This document shows positions 63,994-64,000 of a DNA stretch of 64,000 nucleotides, piece after piece. Under the pieces are notes generated by a model. The model did no database searches. It saw nothing but the letters and a program-made list of their open reading frames with translations, and was not told the origin of the DNA. Both the position numbers and the translations under genes were made by a program. Position 1 is the stretch's first letter; each line of letters opens with the position of its first letter. Origin of the DNA: Mycolicibacterium madagascariense (GTDB lineage: Bacteria > Actinomycetota > Actinomycetes > Mycobacteriales > Mycobacteriaceae); assembly GCF_010729665.1 (NCBI RefSeq), contig NZ_AP022610.1, positions 2,356,001 to 2,420,000 on the forward strand, given 5' to 3'.

Positions 63994-64000
63994 ACAAATC

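Overview
The window is a high-GC actinobacterial chromosome segment and almost certainly comes from a mycobacterium, most likely a Mycolicibacterium-type species. The gene order follows the Mycobacterium tuberculosis Rv2837c-Rv2726c stretch in reverse: nrnA-dinF, pptH-pptT-truB, mntR, ribF-rpsO-pnp-pepR, ald/aldR, dapB, thyA-dfrA, dapA-rnj, ftsK, argA, pgsA3, clgR-pspA-pspM, ephG, recA-recX, miaB, miaA-dapF. The family assignments come from reading the proteins. No database was searched. The whole window is protein coding apart from regulatory gaps; I see no tRNA, rRNA, CRISPR, prophage or insertion sequence.

Region by region. 1-12 kb is accessory: the end of nrnA, a MATE exporter, a secreted TolA-like Lys/Ala-repeat protein, two small DUF proteins, a CocE-type esterase coupled to a BacA-type ABC importer, a second ABC exporter, an unknown protein, and an APC permease preceded by a leaderless 47-codon ORF. 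12-22 kb is core: the acyl-carrier-protein switch pair PptH/PptT, TruB, MntR, RibF, S15, PNPase and a PepR peptidase. 22-30 kb holds a DUF4334 protein, the ald/aldR pair, a ureohydrolase plus NCS1 permease plus PucR catabolic module, and dapB. 30-36.5 kb holds small membrane proteins, a CitE-like lyase, a dienelactone hydrolase and a thyA-dfrA-YcaQ operon. 36.5-40.6 kb is an accessory operon (iminopeptidase, APC permease, deaminase, small membrane protein) with a divergent GntR regulator. It occupies the place where M. tuberculosis has thyX. 40.6-64 kb returns to core: dapA, RNase J, ftsK, argA, pgsA3, the ClgR-Psp envelope stress operon, recA-recX, gluABCD glutamate uptake, miaB, miaA and dapF.

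Shared features. Lysine and peptidoglycan precursor synthesis is represented by dapB, dapA and dapF. Folate and thymidylate supply is represented by thyA and dfrA. tRNA modification is represented by truB, miaB and miaA. Many genes overlap by 4 bp (ATGA/GTGA), which points to translational coupling. At least 18 genes and one small upstream ORF have a TAnnnT -10 hexamer only 6-8 nt before the start codon, as expected for leaderless mRNAs; this fixes many start sites. Two near-identical imperfect palindromes of about 60 bp sit between convergent gene pairs at 25.5 and 47.1 kb and look like a dispersed repeat family.
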